NCBI GenBank assembly: GCA_964019425.1
Contig: OZ025780.1
Location: 1,754,001-1,818,000 of the forward strand
Source: Flectonema sp. DT1601
Taxonomy: Eukaryota; Euglenozoa; Diplonemea; Diplonemida; Diplonemidae
DNA: 64,000 bases
Direction: 5' to 3'
In this document: in pieces, positions 39,041 through 51,719 of the stretch
How positions within the stretch are numbered: position 1 is the first letter of the stretch
How the letters are laid out: each line of letters begins with the position of its first letter
The notes under the pieces: generated by a model
What the model saw: only the letters and a program-made list of their open reading frames with translations
Told to the model about the DNA's origin: nothing
Databases searched by the model: none
Position numbers and translations under genes: made by a program

Positions 39041-40370
39041 ATGAATGCGATAGACATTGCGGGTGTGTTGCGCGAACTTCCGTCTCTGGGAGCAGCATTA
39101 GAAGCAGCCAGTAGAGATGTTGAACCCGCATATGACTTACTGTCGTCTTTCGAACGATTCTTCTCAGTTTCGGAAGTAAAATATAAAGAAGACGGCAGGT
39201 ATCCTTGTATTGCTTGTGCTGCTGATTTCTGTCAGAAGTACGGAAGAACTCCACCCTCAGAAGATAGTCATCAACATTACGAGCGTCGGGTTGACGAATT
39301 CGATGGAAGATGTAAAGGAAGAGGAGGACTTTGTGATGTTTCTTTATCACAAAATGATATTTATTATCAATGTCTTCATTGTAGTGATGTAGCTCTCTGT
39401 CCGCAATGTTTTAACTGCGGAGATCACTTTCCGCACACTCTAAGGAAAGTACAGAAAGAGGTGACTGAGTCTCCACCTCCACCACCACCACCACCACCGC
39501 CACTATCTCCTCTAACACCTGCCACTGCCGTTACGATACCTTCGAGTGAAGTACCTCCAACAGTGATAAGCTCTACTGAAGCAGTGCCAACACCAAAAAC
39601 TAGAACCCTGTGTTGGGAACCTGTTCGTTCATTCTTTAAAAAGGTTTTGCGAAAGAAGCGAACTCCAGCTGATGGGACAGCTTCCGAACAATTATCCATC
39701 GCAGGTTCTGAAAGTATGTATTCTACTTATCATTTCGTATAGTTGTTGTTTACCAATCTGTTTCTGAAGTCTTGTTTTTGTAGTTATCTCAGAATCCACA
39801 CAAAACAGATGAAGTTCAATCCCCTAATTCTAGACCTGAAATCCAACCTGCAGATCAGTATGTGTTACGTTGTGAAATAGTTTTTAGTTTCTGAGTCATA
39901 GAAAACATTAAAACAGAGCGAAGCTGTTTAAAGTTCGCAGTCAGAGAAGACTAGTCAAACATGCTCTATCACATCATAAAAATGAGTGCAGAAGTTTGAG
40001 ATGTCCACTTTGTGGAGAATGGAGTGGTAAGATGGGATGGGTTCAACATTTATTAACTCACGGGACTGGTGAATCAGTGATGGCTGTTATTCGATTGGAG
40101 TCTCAGGGGATTTCAAATTCATCAGACAGAGACATGTTGTTCATCGCTGATCACTTGAACTCGATGTCTGTTACTACTCCTGTTGACCGATCTGTAATTT
40201 TAAAGCAACGGGAACCTCATCTGGTTTGTACGATATGCGCTCGCTCTCAACTTAATGTTTCTGATTCTACTTCTCTGTTACCATGTGGACACTTTATTCA
40301 CAGCAAGTGTTTGGACGCAATTTTAACACAGGGCGCTCCTATTTCTAACATATGCCCAATGTGTACGTAA
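39041..40370 (+). CDS. UBR/ZZ-type zinc finger and RING-H2 protein
   Basis: Three exons (39041-39736, 39784-39857, 39917-40370) with introns of 47 and 59 bases give 407 residues. The N-terminal half carries a Cys/His cluster (residues about 85-133) with YYQCLHCSDVALCPQCF and GDHFPH, which fits a UBR box or ZZ finger. A poly-Pro run and a basic region follow. After them come RCPLCGEWSGKMGWVQHLLTH (C2H2-like) and a C-terminal RING-H2: CTIC, CGHFIHSKC, CPMC. RING-H2 proteins usually act as ubiquitin E3 ligases, and the UBR/ZZ module would bind a degron or partner; both are inferred. A short upstream ATG frame (39033) overlaps the start. The family is not one I can name. Confidence 0.75.
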
Positions 40371-41387
40371 CTTGAAGTGGTGATTTTGGTTTCTTACAAT
40401 CACTTGGTCAGTCATTACGTCATTGATTGGCAGACAGATATAGTTGCTGCCTGCTTTCTGATTATGCTGAGTTTTTTTTTTGCAGCAAATTCTTATAACT
40501 ACACGTTGTTCTATATTCTCTATTCGGTTGTTCGTTATTCTTTTTATAAGTTGTCTCCTTTTTTTTTTTTTTTTTTTCCCCTGTCGGTTTAAATTTTTGG
40601 ATAAAGAAAAAAATAATCCTGAGAATCAATAAACAAGGTACACAAGTATAATGGACTTCCTCATCTAACTATAATGCTTCTATTATATTTAATGCCGTTG
40701 AGATACTCTTGCAATCCAATTCTAGACCGAGGAAAAACAGCTGTTGTTAACAACAGGTAATTGCGTGATCTGCTTCTACGGTAATCCTAGGGAGAGAAAG
40801 CACTTTTTTTTTTTTTAGACTCACATATCTGTCCCCCTCCCGCCCGTCCAGGGCAAATCTAATAGAAGAAAATGAAAAAAAAATTATGCATACTCGTATC
40901 GCAACTATGTATATGTTTTGATAGAGGGGAAGAAAAAGAAGCAAAAAAAATAAAAAATTAAAATAAAATTTCCCCGGTTAATTCCCCTTTTCCCTTGCTT
41001 TAAGTTTTCGCGGCACGAGTACAAAAAAAAAAAAAAAAAAAAAAAAAACTAATGATTTTTTTTTCTTTTCTCTTTTTTTTCTTGTTTTTTTTTATATTTT
41101 TTTTTTATTGTATTTTCGCATGGAGACAATAAGATGTTTTTATTTGTTCTTTTCGTTTGCTTTTACTACAGACAAACTAACTCTCTTTTGAAAAGGACTG
41201 CAAAAATAAAATAAATATTTTTAGAACAGACTACCAAACAACACAAATGACTGGTTGATAATAATCCAAACTTTTGACGGAAGTTAACATAAAATTCAAT
41301 TGGCGCGTACTACGAAAAGAATTGAGATCGGAGCTGCCATCACATGTAACTTGCTATTGGCCAACTGAATGAGGTTGTATTGATATT
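40371..41387. other. intergenic region
   Basis: About 1 kb of AT-rich DNA with long T and A runs around 40560, 41020 and 41057-41106. No supported gene. A TTTACTACAG signal near 41171 could be an acceptor for a long leader of the following gene. Confidence 0.5.
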
Positions 41388-44287
41388 ATGGAAAAGTTCT
41401 TTCAGGTTACTCGAGAAGAATGGGGAGATGGGTTCAATTCGGAATGGTTAAAAAATAAGAAACTGATGGAAAATCGTCGTCAATGTAAAACCCCGCGAGT
41501 GACAGCCAGCGGAGTCGCGACAGCTATGCTGCTTTCTTTTAAGCGAAACAGATATTTTAATAAAAAACGGCAAGCAGCAAATAAGAAATTAAATCGACAA
41601 GGAGTAGTACGAAGCCCAAAACCGACTGTGTATTCACAGATTCGAACTGTGGCTGGAACTCGCTGCGATCATCCGGAGAGAAATATTCAAAATATAAAAA
41701 TAGAACTGAAATCAGACAACAATAATAATTGTGATGACACAAACATTTTATCGCAGGGATCACTTTATCCTTTTTGTTTGCGGGCTCCGAAGTATCCAAA
41801 AAAACATGCGAAGCGACCATCAAGACACGTCTGGAGTGATATTCGAAAGAAGAACATCACAAGCGATCAAACAATATTAGAAAGTAACTCAACACAACAA
41901 ATGCCTTCAGATGAACACCTGCCTGTCAGAACTATCAGCAGTAGTTCAGATGAAATATCTGAGGAAGACATTCTAATTAAAAAACAACAAAAGTTAAACA
42001 ATGAACTGCTTGAAGCGTTTACTAAAGTGACTGAGGCGAGTCCACCAACAAAAGCAAGACAGATGTTCCATCCTTTCTACTCAAAGGCTGGTTGGTACAA
42101 AAACAAAACAACAAACAGTCTCCCGATTAACGCTGAGACGCTTCTCACTAGAAATGGACATCCTGTTCCTGTTGAAGGAATCTTTGAGACTGTTTGCGTC
42201 ATATTAAGTGGAGGTAGGAGATCAATGATTCAAAGTATGAAAGAGAACATGTCAAGAGATGCTACAACGGAATCAATTCAAAGTCGAAAACTACGACAAC
42301 AACAACAGCAACTAAACACCTGGAGTGCTGTAAACTATCTAATAACCGACTCGAGTATTAAACAAACTGGAAAACCTGTCCTCACAAAATCAGAACAAGA
42401 CATTACAAGAAAGCTTCTTCATCGACTCTATCGATGGCTTCTAAGAGCTCGTAGAAGTATATCTCTGAGAGAATCTGTTTATGTACGTCAGCGTGAGCAA
42501 AATCGAAAAGACACAGCCCTTCCAAGAATAAAAGCAATATACACAATCTGGAGAAACAATCACCGTGCAATAAGACACAGGAGATCTACTCTTCTACGAC
42601 CATGTTGGAAGGCGATCTTTGAATACGCTCGTCAAACACAATTACGTAGACTGGAAGCATACGTACCTGTTGATGAAAGATCAAGACAGAGAAGGCACAG
42701 AATTAACAAAACACAACTAATTCAAGTTGGAAGAGCAGCGTACTTCGCTGCCTGGAAAGACTACGCAGCAGAACAACTGATTGTAATGAAATCGTTAACA
42801 TCTTTAGTGTGTCCTCCTGGTAAGCGTCCTTTGTTACAAAGAATGTTCTTATCTCGTTGTCTGTGGGCATTCTCAGAAGCCTGTTGGAAGCATCGAGCAG
42901 TCACAAAGTATTATCATCAATTACAAAAGAGATTTTGGTTTAGAATGAGAAGGCAATTCGTTATATCCACTGCTACTAAAGCTTATCGTCTATCTCTTCA
43001 AAGGAGTGGACTTCGCTGTTGGAAAATTGCATTGTCTAACTCGCAGTCAGCTAAAATAGACGACATCACTGCTGACAAACGATTCTCACTTAGTAAGAAA
43101 TACTCATGTTGGGTGTTGTGGAAGACCAGATTTCTAAATAACGTTGCGATGAAAAGTTTTAAAACGATTCTCTTACTGAATCCTTTAAACAAAACAAAAC
43201 TACTTTCAGCAATCATATTCACTACCAATGACAAACGATCTCCTTTTGTAAGGTGTTGGCTTCACTGGAAAGCTGCTTACATGAGACACCAAAAATACTC
43301 ATCTTTTATGAGTCTAATAACTAACTTGTGTAGAAAAGCAACTCTCAGTATCTATTTTAAATTATGGAAAGGTGATGAGAGGGATTTAGAGACTGGTGTG
43401 TATTTGTCTTTAACTTCTGTACCCTATGAAAAAATTATTGTTTTAACAAAAAAAAAAAAACAGTTTTATCTTCAGAACTAATAATAGTGAATCCAACAGA
43501 GGTTGGAGTTCTGGTAGATAACGACATCTCAATTTGTAAACTTCAAAAGGGAAGTATTCCAACTTCTCTTCAAATCACAGAAAGATTATTTGAGAAGGAG
43601 TTCATCTCCGTGATACCAAACTGTCGTTATGCTACTTTATTCAAAATAATTAGAACTCTCCGTTACGTAAGAAATCAAATTAAAACTCACCTGGAGTTTG
43701 ATACTTCAAATACTAATAAAGAGTTAGGAGAAGTGTTAGTAGATAAGAACACACTTGAGGAAGGACTGCAGGAAGCAATTAGACTTCGTAGACCTCCGAC
43801 TACGACATTCGTTAAAAGGATTCTTCAAAGGAAGAATTATAAATTAGAAACCCTCCGTGAGAAAAGTGCATCCAACAGAGAGAAGATGAATGTGGTTGAG
43901 ACCGCTCGCAAGTACATCTTGAGAGAATCTCCAACAGTAGTCTATTCAACTATCATGACGAGGCTTTGTGAAAATCTTGAAATCGAAAGAAACTTTCGCA
44001 CCCGAGCAGCAACCTCACTAATCACATCGGAGTCTCTTCTTCAGGTCAGTCGAATGATTCAAAGCCAATCGTTACCATACTCAATTCCTTATAGACCTCA
44101 ACCACCTCGAGTACTTTCTATTTCTAGTATCACTGACAACACAATAGATTCTGATAGCGTGTCGTGGTATCCTGTTTCTACTGTTGAAGCTTCTTGTTAT
44201 CAAGTTCAGCTTCAGAAACCTCAACTTCATCGACTGATCACTTCTGAGTACACTTGGAAGAACTACTCTGAAATATTATCAAATTAA
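41388..44287 (+). CDS. Sfi1-like Trp-repeat protein
   Basis: Two exons (41388-43395 and 43464-44287) join in phase over a 68-base intron that contains an A run; the product is 943 residues. The N-terminal 250 residues are basic and partly disordered. From about residue 340 to 670 there are repeated helices with Trp-Lys or Trp-Arg steps: IYTIWRNNHRA, RPCWKAIFEYAR, YFAAWKDYAAE, EACWKHRAV, LRCWKIALSN, CWVLWKTRF, RCWLHWKAAY, IYFKLWKGD. This is the pattern of Sfi1 centrin-binding repeats, which form long helices at centrosomes and basal bodies. The C-terminal exon is helical and of unknown fold. A basal-body role is inferred from the repeats. Confidence 0.7.
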
Positions 44288-44506
44288 CTTCTTGTTGAGA
44301 TCTCTTTTTTTAGTTTCGATGAGTTCATTGAAATGTAGGAATTCATATCAAATGTCTCGGCACGCTGTCTATTCGAAACATCTTTTCAACATTTACACTT
44401 CACAGAAGATTTGATAATTTATTATAAAAAAAGTTTTATGTATATTTTCCAATCCGATAAATCTTTTTAATTTTTATTATTTTCTCTCGCAGGTGCTGAA
44501 GTAGCA

Positions 44507-45447
44507 ATGGCGTCTGTTCCAGTGCCTTCGACTGGAGTCTGGAAGAGTTTGGGGCTTCCAGACATGTCAACAATGGCTTATGGACCTTCGATGCTAAAGG
44601 GAAGGAGTGAACTTAGTAGGAGTGCTGCGTCAGGGAGGAAACCTGAATTCGCAACATTCCATGGAGGGATTGATAATTTAGAAAGTGCTGTAGTTAAAGA
44701 TGATGATGATGATCGACCAGAACCTATTCAGATTCATCCTTCTTATGAATCAAGTAAACGACTTAGAGATGCCTGGCTGAGTGATGGTGGAATTGAGCTC
44801 GCTCACAGAACAGCTCTTTCATCGAAAAGAGTTTTAACAGATTCCCCAACCAGTAGACCAACGGCACCGACATCGATGTCACCACGTCGTCACTTCTTAG
44901 CAGATCTTGAAGACAGAAGACTGGGTTTGAAACACTCTGGTGGGTCTTCTTTAGCAAGATTGTTACCTGACGATGGCACTCATTCACCAAAACCACAAAG
45001 TCCATTGAGTAGACTTAGTTCAGGAAATCAACTTTCTGAAGTAATCGATTCGATTAGAAGAGTCGCATTCCACTTACGACAACTATTTGAGATGAGAGAC
45101 ACTGAATTAGATACCATTCCTGGCTTTAGTAAAGTTTTTATTTCTGATCCTACTTGGAGAGCATCTGTCGAGTCCATGAGGTCTCCACTCAAACAAGTCG
45201 CTTCATCAGTAGAAGCTGCAATCGATCCTTTGTATAAAGTTACTTCTTTAAATGATCGAAAACTACTTCGAGTTGATGACTCGTTGTTTGGGTTATCATT
45301 TCTTCTTCAAGCTGCTTCATGTCTACGTGACTGCGTTGCATCAGCTGCAAGTCTCAAATCGAATTTCTTTGAAGATAAAGATCTTGACATGTATGAAGCG
45401 AGTGTTTCATTTCATCACAAGGCACTTCTCTTTGCGATGACCAGGTG

Positions 45448-45526
<79 letters not shown>

Positions 45527-46637
45527 ATCAAATCGGGTAAGTTAGATTAGTTATAAAACAAAACAAAAAAACAGCATTCGAGATATTGCAACAACTGAGT
45601 TACAGAATGAACAACTTCGGAATTCACGATCAGCTTCTACCGCGAACAGACATCTAGAACTGGAAGTCCAAGACAGAAGAGAGTTAGCAGCAGCAATCCT
45701 TAAAGAGTTGGTACCTTGTCCTGGTTCTCGTCGGTTTTGGATATCACACATTGGACCTACTGCTCTGGAAGTTGACAGTTTGCAGTTTGAGAAATACCTT
45801 CATGCTTATGTTTGTGATTTACTACCAGGACAGGTTAATCAAATAGTAAAAGGAATCATGGAAACACTCTCTAAGGATAGAAAGGTTTCACTTTGTGACT
45901 TTGGATGTTTGTTTGGTGATGTTCCTATTTCTGATGCTCTCGATACGTTAGCAAATACCGGGACTGCTAATATTACATATCATCTTCTAATGACTCCTGC
46001 TGCTCCTTGGAACCCTCCAACTGCCAGGAAGAAGAGAATTCCTTCACCGTTACGATCAGAAATATTATTACCAGAAGAAGTTCTCGATGTGGTTCGTCCT
46101 AAACTAAAAGATGTTTGTCTCAATTGTGTTAATTATCAAACAAGAATTGCTGAACTCGACGCTGAACTTGAAGTTCATAAAAGAAATCCCTCAGTGGGAG
46201 AGTCTCTCCCTCTTTCTCCTCAAAGTGCGATTGATTCTACTCCGCTGTTCGTATCACACTCGTCTCCCCCTCGTTCTGCACTTAAAAAACAAAGCCAACC
46301 TTCACACTCTGTTAGTTTAGTACAATTAATGTCTCAGAACAACAACAACAACAACAACAACAACAATCCCACTCAAGGATACAATGATAGCATTTCTACT
46401 CCAGCTCGTGGTGCAGGAAGTAGTTCTTTTCAAGAATGGTTGAGAGATAATGTAAGTTAACATCTGCCAGTCAGGTTAGCAGATTTCTGTATTACAAAAA
46501 TTAGATTTTGAAAATGACCTCAGATTACTTTATTGTATTGTATTAATACTCCGTGGGATAGTTGTGTAGTTGTATTTTATTTTATTTATTATTTACAGGC
46601 AGCAGTGACCAATACTTTGAAGTCCTTACTTTCTTAA
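44507..46637 (+). CDS. low-complexity scaffold-like protein, unknown
   Basis: Three exons (44507-45444, 45575-46451, 46599-46637) give 617 residues. The first 170 residues are Ser/Pro/Arg-rich and disordered, with a short Asp run. A helical middle follows ([21 protein letters not shown] and onward). Exon 2 holds a coiled coil ([16 protein letters not shown]), a compact-looking part with [20 protein letters not shown], a Ser-rich tail and a run of Asn. The end after the last intron is [12 protein letters not shown]. Intron 1 is largely a GTT microsatellite. The start follows TCTCGCAG by 14 bases. No known domain was recognised; composition suggests a cytoskeletal scaffold. Confidence 0.7.
45445..45574 (+). 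repeat. GTT microsatellite inside an intron
   Basis: This 130-base intron starts with GTGTG, then has about 26 GTT units (roughly 45449-45526) and ends in AAAAAAACAG. If retained it would read as a poly-Val run before a stop. Its length probably varies between strains. Confidence 0.8.
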
Positions 46638-46692
46638 CGACTGTAGTAACATAACTCATATTAACTTGCTCAGCTTATCTTCAATAATTAAA

Positions 46693-48249
46693 ATGGCTCA
46701 AGTTAAAGTAAACTCCAGCAACGTTCAGTACTCAGAAGATGAAATCATTAGTAACTTTAAATACGACAAAACTAACGTAAAGGTAAATGGTGAGGATGTT
46801 GTTGTCACTCCGGCATCTACTGAATTTCAGTTTAAGACTGACGCTAAAGTTCCAAAGGTAGGAATGATGCTTGTCGGGTTGGGAGGAAACAACGGAACAA
46901 CTGTTGCTGCTGGTCTGATTGCCAACAAAGAAGGAATCTCTTGGAGAACAAGAAAAGGAGTTCAGGAACCAAACTACTTTGGATCAATTACCCAATCTTC
47001 AACTATGAGAATGGGATTCACAGCAGACAATGAAGAAGTAACTGTTGCTCTTAACAGAATGGTACCAATGGTTCACCCGAATGATATGGTTCTCGGAGGG
47101 TGGGACATCTCTTCTATGAACCTCGCTGACGCCATGGAGCGTTCTGGAGTATTGGAATACGATCTTCAAAGACAACTTGTTCCTTACTTAAAAGATATTA
47201 AACCACTTCCATCTATCTACTATCAAGACTTCATTGCGGCTAATCAAAGTGATCGCGCTGATAATATTCTTCCTGGAAGTAAACAAGACCACTTAGAGAA
47301 GATCAGAAAGGACATCAGGGATTTCAAGAAAGACAACGCTCTTGACAAAGTCGTCGTGTTGTGGACTGCAACAACAGAGAGATTCGCTCGTATCGAAGAA
47401 GGTGTGAATGACACTGCTGATGCTCTTCTCGCATCTATTAAGAGAGGAGATGAAGAAATCTCACCTTCAACCGTATTCGCTACTGCTTGCATCTTAGAAG
47501 GAACATCTTATATTAATGGTTCACCACAAAATACTTTCGTTCCGGGAGTAGTTGAATTAGCTGAGAAGGAAGGAGTCTTTATTAGTGGTGATGACTTCAA
47601 GTCTGGACAAACTAAATTAAAGTCCGCCCTTGTTGAGTACCTTGTTGGTGCTGGTATCAAACCTGAGTGTATCGCTTCATACAATCACTTGGGTAATAAT
47701 GATGGAAGAAACCTTTCTTCACCAGCTCAGTTCCGTTCAAAGGAAATCACAAAAAGTAATGTCGTCGATGATATGGTTGCTTCAAACAGTATCTTATACG
47801 GACCACAAGAACACCCAGATCACTGTATTGTTATTAAATACATGCCATACGTTGGTGACTCAAAGAGAGCTATGGATGAATACACTTCATCAATCTTTAT
47901 GGGAGGGTCCAACACTTTAGTAATTCACAACACTTGTGAAGATTCTTTATTAGCTGCTCCACTTATTATGGATCTCGTTATCATCTGTGAGCTCATGGAG
48001 AGAGTTCAGTACAAGGTTGTTAAATGTGATACTCAAGAACCTGACAAGGAATTCCAAAAAATGCATCACGTCTGTACTATGTTGTCATACCTTACTAAAG
48101 CACCTATTGTACCTGAAGGTACTCCACTTGTCAACGCTTTGTTTCGTCAGAAGTCTTGTGTTGAGAACTTCCTTAGAGCTCTTGTTGGACTTCCTCCAGA
48201 GAATAACATGCTCCTGGAGTACAAGACTCAGGGATGTGATCTGAAGTAG
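46693..48249 (+). CDS. INO1: inositol-3-phosphate synthase
   Basis: A 518-residue enzyme that converts glucose 6-phosphate to 1D-myo-inositol 3-phosphate with NAD+, the committed step of inositol and phosphatidylinositol synthesis in the cytosol. The NAD-binding motif GLGGNNGTT is at residues 62-70. Other family signatures are [13 protein letters not shown] at about 139, [26 protein letters not shown], and [17 protein letters not shown] near 420. The length is typical of eukaryotic members (about 510-530). The ATG at 46693 follows a GCTCAG acceptor by 19 bases, so the non-ATG upstream extension is not used. The gene has no intron in the coding part and codon use suggests good expression. Confidence 0.97.
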   Translation: MAQVKVNSSNVQYSEDEIISNFKYDKTNVKVNGEDVVVTPASTEFQFKTDAKVPKVGMMLVGLGGNNGTTVAAGLIANKEGISWRTRKGVQEPNYFGSITQSSTMRMGFTADNEEVTVALNRMVPMVHPNDMVLGGWDISSMNLADAMERSGVLEYDLQRQLVPYLKDIKPLPSIYYQDFIAANQSDRADNILPGSKQDHLEKIRKDIRDFKKDNALDKVVVLWTATTERFARIEEGVNDTADALLASIKRGDEEISPSTVFATACILEGTSYINGSPQNTFVPGVVELAEKEGVFISGDDFKSGQTKLKSALVEYLVGAGIKPECIASYNHLGNNDGRNLSSPAQFRSKEITKSNVVDDMVASNSILYGPQEHPDHCIVIKYMPYVGDSKRAMDEYTSSIFMGGSNTLVIHNTCEDSLLAAPLIMDLVIICELMERVQYKVVKCDTQEPDKEFQKMHHVCTMLSYLTKAPIVPEGTPLVNALFRQKSCVENFLRALVGLPPENNMLLEYKTQGCDLK

Positions 48250-49659
48250 GAACACGGAACTACAGAAAAGCAAATCACAAGTGTCTGAACAGGACAATAT
48301 TAGTAAGTGTTTTTTTTGGAGAAGAGAGAGAAGAAAAAAAAAAAAAAAGAAAATGCATTCAGAGAAAAAAAAATGAGAAATAGCATAGTCACAAAAAAAA
48401 AAAAAAAAGAAAATATCTTTTAGTCATCAATAGAAGAAACGAACTGAACGAAATTGTGGTAAGCAAGAGCTTCCTTTTTAATTTATTTTGATCCCTTTTC
48501 CCCCTTTTTTTTTTCCCCCATGATACTACTGAATAAAGTTTACAGGCTTCGAAGCTGCAATTACACGCACCCTGCGTGAAATTCTTTGGAGATAAACTGC
48601 AGACATAACCTTACATTACAGGACTAGTGAGGGCAGAGGGTCCATGTTGAAGGTCGTAGCCTAAGATCTATTTAAGAGATTCTTTTCGAAGAATAAAAAC
48701 AATCTTAATTGAGTGGATGTTAAAAAAAGACAAGGAAATGCGATTCAAGTGCTGGCCTGTTTTCTTTTTTCTTCCACCAAAAAAAAAAAAAAAAAAGAAT
48801 TGTTGAACTCTCTCGTGGTTTTAACCAGATAGCTGCATTCTCAGCTAACGAGAATATTATTATGGTTGCGTGCCCCTTCTTTTTTTCTTCTTTTTTTTCT
48901 ACTGGTGAATAGTGTGTGAATCCTCCTCGTTGTTCGGATCAGCTGTTTTTTTTTGTTTTTTAATTTTTATAAATATTTATATACATATCGGCAACACTGC
49001 TTTGACAGCCAGAAACCGAATTTCGATGAGAGCGAAGTAGCCTGAACCTCCGTCGGCTACTATTTCTAAATTATATTTCAGTTAACATACTCACATCGGC
49101 CGATGGGTTGGTGAAATCAACATTTCCCCTTCGATTTCGATGAGTCATCTGAAAATGTAAAAAAATAATTATAAATTTGTCTTTCATCACTTCGGCAACA
49201 TTAGTTGTCACGAGACAGTTTTATCTCGTCTTTTGACTTTCTTTTGTTTGCCGATTATTTTTCCCCCATTTTTCTTATTTTGATTTGATTCGTTTCTTTC
49301 CCAGTTCCCACATTTTGGATTCTTTGGATTTGTTGCGTCGAAGAATCACTATCAATGCTTCTCAGTAATAGATCATAAAAAAAAAAAAAAAAGACCCAAA
49401 AAAAAAAAAAAATCTTTCTTTCACTATCCTCCCTTACTTCCTCTTCTTTGCTTACCACTCCCATGCCCTTTTCGGCAACATTTTTCTGTTCCATTCTTAT
49501 TGTCGCAGGTGGTGATTTTGTTAATTTAATTATTTCTTTAGTTTCAGTGTCCAAGAGAGAGTTGACTGATGTTATGATGTAACCTCCTCCATCATCTCAA
49601 GTACGTATGTCACATTATTACTTTACTTTACAATCATACTTAGGTATCAAAAAGTGAAT
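48250..49659. other. intergenic region
   Basis: About 1.4 kb with several A tracts just after INO1 and mixed AT-rich sequence. A C/T-rich stretch and CATACTTAG acceptor (ending 49643) precede the next gene. No RNA gene or coding frame was supported. Confidence 0.5.
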
Positions 49660-49989
49660 ATGTCGACTCCTCAACTTAACCTCTTAGTAGTGTATTGTAG
49701 CAATCTCATAACATCACTTGAGTACTACGAGTCACTTGGATTACAATTCGTAAAAGAGAAACATGGAAAGGGTCCAGTTCACTGGTCTACACAAATCGGG
49801 GAATGTATATTCGAACTGTATCCCAACAACCACGAAGCCAAACCTCGTCCAATGAGATTCGGACTCTCGCTAAATGAAAAAGATCTTCGCGTTGACTTGA
49901 CTGCAAACGATCCTGAAAAACCATTAATCGTACGCGATCCGGATGGGAATTACATTCACATCTCTGTAACTACATCGCAATCAGACTAA
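49660..49989 (+). CDS. glyoxalase/VOC-fold protein
   Basis: A 109-residue single-module protein of the vicinal oxygen chelate superfamily. The beta-alpha-beta layout is visible: LNLLVVYC, then SLEYYESLGLQFVKEKHGKG, GECIFELYP, MRFGLSLN, and the final strand motif RDPDGNYIHIS. Family proteins bind a metal through His/Glu residues and act as glyoxalases, dioxygenases or resistance proteins, usually as dimers. It looks most like small bacterial VOC proteins of unknown substrate. The ATG at 49660 follows a CTTAG acceptor by 16 bases. Specific activity cannot be assigned. Confidence 0.8.
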   Translation: MSTPQLNLLVVYCSNLITSLEYYESLGLQFVKEKHGKGPVHWSTQIGECIFELYPNNHEAKPRPMRFGLSLNEKDLRVDLTANDPEKPLIVRDPDGNYIHISVTTSQSD

Positions 49990-50391
49990 ACTATTACAAT
50001 AGAACTATTGAAAGGTGGTAAACCTTGTTGTCGTTCTAACCTTCTCTCATCAATTTACCTTCTGTTCCGTTTCATGCTGTCGATCGTTTCTAAAAATATA
50101 TTATACTCCGATGTCAGCTGAGCTGTCTTTTTGTTGGGAAGGGTTGAAAAGTTTTGCTTCTTATTAGCCTGTCGCGTTTATATTACTGCTGACTAATTCT
50201 GTGAGAGGTGGCACTGCACGGGGGATGTATTTTTCTGCATCCGATCTGTTTATTGTTTTTAAAAAATTCATCTTTACTAACCTTTTGTATTCAGCCTTTT
50301 TTCGAGGTTCACTGGTAGTTCTCGTTGTATTGTGGGATAAGATAAGGAAGTTGTTCTTTCTTTTCAGCTTTTTCTCAAACAAATCAAAACC
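49990..50391. other. short intergenic region
   Basis: A 402-base gap with no feature except the pyrimidine-rich CTTTCTTTTCAG (ending 50367), a likely acceptor for the RRM gene. Nothing else was seen. Confidence 0.5.
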
Positions 50392-50973
50392 ATGGGCGGA
50401 TCAAACAAGTCGAAGAAGAGCAGAAGTGGAATCCCACCAGGTGATGATGTAGTCTTTATTGGAGGTATTCCAAGAGGCGCAACTCAGGGAGATTTGAGAG
50501 ATGTGTTAAAGCAGTTGGTTGGTAAGGTGAAGGTTAGATTCGTGATTGATCACGCCACGCGTCACCACAAAGGATTTGGTTTCGCAAGATTGGGAAGTAA
50601 AGAGGCCGCATTGAAGTTGTTGGAATTGACTAAGAATGGATTACACTTTGGAGGTAAGTTACTCAACTTGGGATTGTCAACTGAAGGAGAGTCAACAAGT
50701 GTTGACGACTCCTCAAATGAATACACTTCTGAGGATGAGTTACCAGAACTCGAAGATGATGTTTTCATTGAGTCAACTCCTCAGATGATCTCACAACCAA
50801 TTCAGCAGGTTGCTATTCAACAAGTCCAACCTGTTCAGCAATTGGTTATTGTACAGCCTCCACAACCACAACAGTACTACGTCATCCAACAGCCTTCATT
50901 TACCAACATGCAATACGGATTCCAGCAGACTCGTCCAATTCAGTACCTTGCCCCAGTTCAGGTGTTTCAGTAG
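50392..50973 (+). CDS. RRM RNA-binding protein with Gln-rich tail
   Basis: A 193-residue protein with one RNA recognition motif at about residues 19-97: RNP2 VFIGGI (21-26) and RNP1 KGFGFARL (60-67). The N-terminus is basic (NKSKKSRSG). An acidic stretch (about 104-126) is followed by a Gln/Pro/Val/Tyr-rich low-complexity tail. The start has a strong eukaryotic context (ACCATGG) and lies 24 bases after a TTTTCAG acceptor. Likely a nuclear or nucleolar RNA-binding protein; the RRM position and basic N-terminus recall NIFK/Nop15-type proteins, but that link is weak. Confidence 0.85.
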   Translation: MGGSNKSKKSRSGIPPGDDVVFIGGIPRGATQGDLRDVLKQLVGKVKVRFVIDHATRHHKGFGFARLGSKEAALKLLELTKNGLHFGGKLLNLGLSTEGESTSVDDSSNEYTSEDELPELEDDVFIESTPQMISQPIQQVAIQQVQPVQQLVIVQPPQPQQYYVIQQPSFTNMQYGFQQTRPIQYLAPVQVFQ

Positions 50974-51682
50974 AACCCTATATCATATCATATAGAGGAC
51001 GGAGGATGAAGTCTTGACAAAGTATTCTGTGCATTAGCTAACTGTTAGAAAAAAAAAAAATAAAAAAATAAACCCCACATTTTTTTTTATTTTTTTTATA
51101 TTTTATTTTTTTTTGTTTTTCGAAAGAAAGCAGGAAAAGGTTCATTACAAACACGCCATTGATAGCTTTTGAGGGAAGAAGAAAAAACAAATACGGTCGG
51201 CAAATGTCACGTGTCTTCATGAAATGGAGTCTGATCTTGTCGGTCAGTGTTCGCTAGTTCTATAACTTCCCTTACTGAGGGCGGCAGGCAGCACAGTTCT
51301 CGTAACCCGCCTATGCGCTTTCTTCTGTGTTTCGCAGATTACTTTTTCGCGCTTAGGAAAGAACGCTCTGTTAATGATTACATTACTCTACAGGTCTTTG
51401 AGGCCTAGACACATCCGTATTTCATTTTTTCTTGTTTTGCTTTTTTTGTCAAGACCCGTATTCAGCCAGCCTTGTGGATGGTTGCTGAGGGTCGATTAAG
51501 AAATGGCTGAGATACTCGACATCAGTCTTGTCGTTCAATACCTAAAAGAAATGCTACTCTCAGGGAGTGTTGGTTCTGAAAAGTGCTTACTAGTCAACTA
51601 GTCAAATTTTTTTTTCCCGTTCTTTTTTTTTTTTTTTTTTTTTTTTTCCAGTCTTTTTTTGCTTCTTCTCGAGAGCACTCGG

Positions 51683-51719
<37 letters not shown>

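Noticed and set aside
38701-39114. 137-codon + frame before the RING gene
   Set aside because: It is built on T and CT runs and overlaps the leader and start of the next gene in another frame.
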